Positions 5,661 through 7,104 of a stretch of DNA of 7,104 nt are shown in pieces; position 1 is the first letter of the stretch, and each line of letters begins with the position of its first letter. This stretch comes from CAYGWP01 sp964353455 (GTDB lineage: Bacteria; Planctomycetota; Phycisphaerae; FEN-1346): positions 1 to 7,104 of the forward strand of contig CAYGWP010000360.1 in assembly GCA_964353455.1 (NCBI GenBank). Reading direction: 5' to 3'. Position numbers and translations under genes: made by a program. The notes beneath the pieces are model-generated. The model searched no databases and was not told the DNA's origin. It saw nothing but the letters and a program-made list of their open reading frames with translations.

Positions 5661-6893
5661 ATGATGAGCATGAAACGCTACATCTATATTTTCACGATCG
5701 GAGCCATCATGGCCACGATGCCAGGGAGTGCGGCGGGCGAATCGCCGGAAAAGTCGCCGGAGAAGTCGGTGACGCCCGGCATGAAGGCGCTCTTTAAGGA
5801 ACCCCGCCAGAGCGAGGATGCGGGGCGGGAGCAACTTGCGGCCTTCGCAAAGACCTACCACACCCAGGAGGAGTGGGCGGCGCGGGCGAAGAACATCCGC
5901 GAATGTCTCCTCAAGGAGGCGCACCTGGACCCGATGCCGGCGAAGTGCGACCTTAAGCCCGTCATCCGCGGCCGCCAGGAGCGCAAGGGCTACACCGTCG
6001 AGAACGTCGCCTTCGAGAGCCTGCCGGGGTTCTTCGTCACGGGGAACCTGTACCGGCCCGCCGCCGGGAAGGCCCCGATGGCCGCCGTCCTCTGCCCGCA
6101 CGGCCACTCCAAGCAGGGCCGCCTTGAGGCGTACACGCAGACGCGGTGCGCGGTCCTTGCGCGGATGGGGGCGATCGTCTTCGCCTACGATATGGTCGGC
6201 CGGAGCGAATCGACGCAGGTGGCCCACAACGACCCGAACGTCCTGACGCTGCAACTGTGGGATTCGATTCGGGCGGTGGATTTCCTCGTGTCGCTCGACG
6301 GCGTTGACTCCAAGCGCCTCGGCATGACGGGCGAATCGGGCGGCGGCACGCAGACGTTCATGCTGAACGCCGTCGATGACCGCGTGGCGGTGACGGCCCC
6401 GTGCGTGATGGTCTCGGCCCACTTTTTCGGCGGGTGCCAGTGCGAGAGCGGCCTGCCCATCCACAAGAGCGCCGGCCACGACACCAACAACGTGGAACTT
6501 GCGGCCATGGCCGCGCCCAGAGCGCAACTCATCATCTCCGACGGCAAGGATTGGACGAAGAACGTGCCCGGCGTGGAGTTCCCGTACATCTGGAACGTCT
6601 ATCGGCTGTACAAGGCCCAGGACAAGGTCGAGAACGCGCACTTCGCCGACGAGGGTCACGATTACGGCCCGACAAAACGCATGGCCATGTATAGGTTTTT
6701 CGCCCGGCACCTGAAACTCGACCTGTCGAAGGTCTCTCTGCCGGGCGGCGGGATAGACGAATCGGATGCGGCCATCGACCCGCCCGACTCGCTACGTGTC
6801 TTCACGGCCGAGAATCCTCGGCCCGACACCGCGCTTAAGGACACTCATGCCGTGGCCGATGCGCTGGAGAAGGCGCGCCAGGCCGCCAAGTAG
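5661..6893 (+). CDS. Secreted alpha/beta hydrolase (acetyl-xylan-esterase/dienelactone-hydrolase type)
   Basis: 410 residues. Residues 1-26 form a signal peptide (Lys5 and Arg6, hydrophobic 8-20, cleavage near SAAG-ES), so the enzyme acts in the periplasm or outside. The linker 27-38 is Ser/Pro/Glu/Lys-rich. The hydrolase fold spans about 100-350. LCPHGHSKQGR (144-154) probably carries the oxyanion hole. The nucleophile elbow is GESGGG (224-229) with Ser226. The acid is probably Asp294 or Asp297 in ISDGKDW. The catalytic His is His333 in DEGHDYG. A GGCQCE segment (257-262), DTNNVE (274-279) and AAPRAQL are typical of a planctomycete-rich group annotated as acetylxylan esterase or dienelactone hydrolase. 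Deacylation of plant or algal polysaccharide is plausible but not shown. The tail after 355 has no recognisable domain. ATG 5664 and 5670 are alternative nearby starts. It may be read through from the FMN oxidoreductase gene or have its own promoter, which I could not identify. It ends in TAG, which lies within the repeat at 6888-6912. Confidence 0.93.
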   Translation: MMSMKRYIYIFTIGAIMATMPGSAAGESPEKSPEKSVTPGMKALFKEPRQSEDAGREQLAAFAKTYHTQEEWAARAKNIRECLLKEAHLDPMPAKCDLKPVIRGRQERKGYTVENVAFESLPGFFVTGNLYRPAAGKAPMAAVLCPHGHSKQGRLEAYTQTRCAVLARMGAIVFAYDMVGRSESTQVAHNDPNVLTLQLWDSIRAVDFLVSLDGVDSKRLGMTGESGGGTQTFMLNAVDDRVAVTAPCVMVSAHFFGGCQCESGLPIHKSAGHDTNNVELAAMAAPRAQLIISDGKDWTKNVPGVEFPYIWNVYRLYKAQDKVENAHFADEGHDYGPTKRMAMYRFFARHLKLDLSKVSLPGGGIDESDAAIDPPDSLRVFTAENPRPDTALKDTHAVADALEKARQAAK

Positions 6894-6912
6894 GCCGGGG
6901 CGCGCCCCGGCT
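6888..6912. repeat. 25-bp palindromic repeat, copy 1
   Basis: Contains the perfect 18-bp palindrome GCCGGGGCGCGCCCCGGC (6894-6911) and is identical over 25 nt to 6982-7006. It includes the last Lys codon and the TAG stop of the hydrolase gene. A GC-rich hairpin immediately after the stop, followed by TTCCTTACTTC, could act as a weak terminator for that gene. Confidence 0.85.
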
Positions 6913-6931
6913 TCCTTACTTCAACGACGCC

Positions 6932-6967
6932 GACGCGAAAGGCGCGAAGACCGCGAAGGGCGCCAAG
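6932..6967. repeat. 9-nt tandem repeat, four units
   Basis: Four consecutive units read GACGCGAAA, GGCGCGAAG, ACCGCGAAG and GGCGCCAAG, with consensus near GGCGCGAAG. It lies between the two palindromic 25-bp repeats. Similar degenerate GCGAAG-type tandem arrays occur in intergenic DNA of many bacteria; that parallel is from memory, not a search. Confidence 0.6.
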
Positions 6968-6977
6968 GAACGCTTGG

Positions 6978-7104
6978 TTAGAAGTAGGCCGGGGCGCGCC
7001 CCGGCTCTGCCGCCGATGAGACGGGAACCACAACGCTCTTTCCGGGCACTTTCCAGTCGGGCACATTGGTTGGACCGCCCTCAATTGGCGGAGGATTGCC
7101 GAGG
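6978..7104 (-). CDS. Possible C-terminal end of a leftward gene (partial)
   Basis: An open frame enters from the window's right edge and ends in TAA at 6978-6980, giving 41 residues. The part before the repeat contains NVPDWKVPGKSVVVPVSSAA, which looks like an ordinary protein tail. The last nine or so residues (EPGRAPAYF) are encoded by the palindromic repeat copy 2. I do not recognise a family. The frame's third-position GC is lower than in the complete genes, and a plus-strand frame is also open here, so the call is weak. If real, the gene converges on the hydrolase gene. Confidence 0.3.
   Translation of the reverse strand, partial: LGNPPPIEGGPTNVPDWKVPGKSVVVPVSSAAEPGRAPAYF
6982..7006. 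repeat. 25-bp palindromic repeat, copy 2
   Basis: Identical over 25 nt to 6888-6912, 94 bp away in the same orientation, with the 18-bp palindrome at 6988-7005. The matching flanks stop abruptly at both ends, so the unit boundary is visible. It overlaps the end of the possible leftward partial gene. Confidence 0.85.

Noticed and set aside
5607..6710. Long minus-strand open frame (367 codons) opposite the hydrolase
   Set aside because: Shadow of a gene with a complete catalytic set; no recognisable motifs of its own.

Overview
The window is GC-rich, densely coded bacterial DNA. The gene content suggests a Planctomycetota chromosome, possibly from an environmental genome: a Tat-exported arylsulfatase, a secreted alpha/beta hydrolase of the acetyl-xylan-esterase/dienelactone-hydrolase type, a membrane-anchored AsmA-like protein and a methyltransferase with a signal peptide. 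This assignment rests on gene types and protein style. There is no rRNA or other marker gene to confirm it.

Layout: (1) 27-2780, plus strand: a sulfatase followed after 3 nt by an HI0933/BaiN-type FAD flavoprotein, probably one transcript. (2) 2781-2966: a convergent spacer with two small stem-loops. (3) 2967-4623, minus strand: an AsmA-like protein, then a 202-bp spacer with an inverted repeat, then the predicted exported methyltransferase. (4) 4624-4962: a 339-bp divergent spacer with a perfect 29-bp-arm palindrome, a third partial copy of its arm and a candidate promoter for the rightward gene. (5) 4963-6893, plus strand: an iron-sulfur-flavoprotein-like NAD(P)H:FMN oxidoreductase, a second perfect 29-bp-arm inverted repeat, then the secreted hydrolase. 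(6) 6894-7104: two identical 25-bp copies of a palindromic repeat around a 9-nt tandem repeat, and possibly the tail of a leftward gene cut by the window edge.

The sulfatase and the secreted esterase-like hydrolase are the kinds of enzymes planctomycetes use to strip sulfate and acyl groups from polysaccharides. They are not adjacent, so a shared pathway is inference. The flavoprotein, methyltransferase and AsmA-like protein have no obvious functional link to them.

The most notable signal is non-coding. Every spacer longer than 100 bp carries palindromic DNA. Three elements look like REP doublets (REPIN/BIME-like): two inverted copies of a unit, each unit able to fold by itself. Two of them share termini. 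A relative of the third overlaps the annotated start of the flavoprotein gene, with identical flanks around a different but still self-complementary core. No transposase (RAYT) is in the window. All six complete genes also end in TAG, which is unusual in a GC-rich genome.
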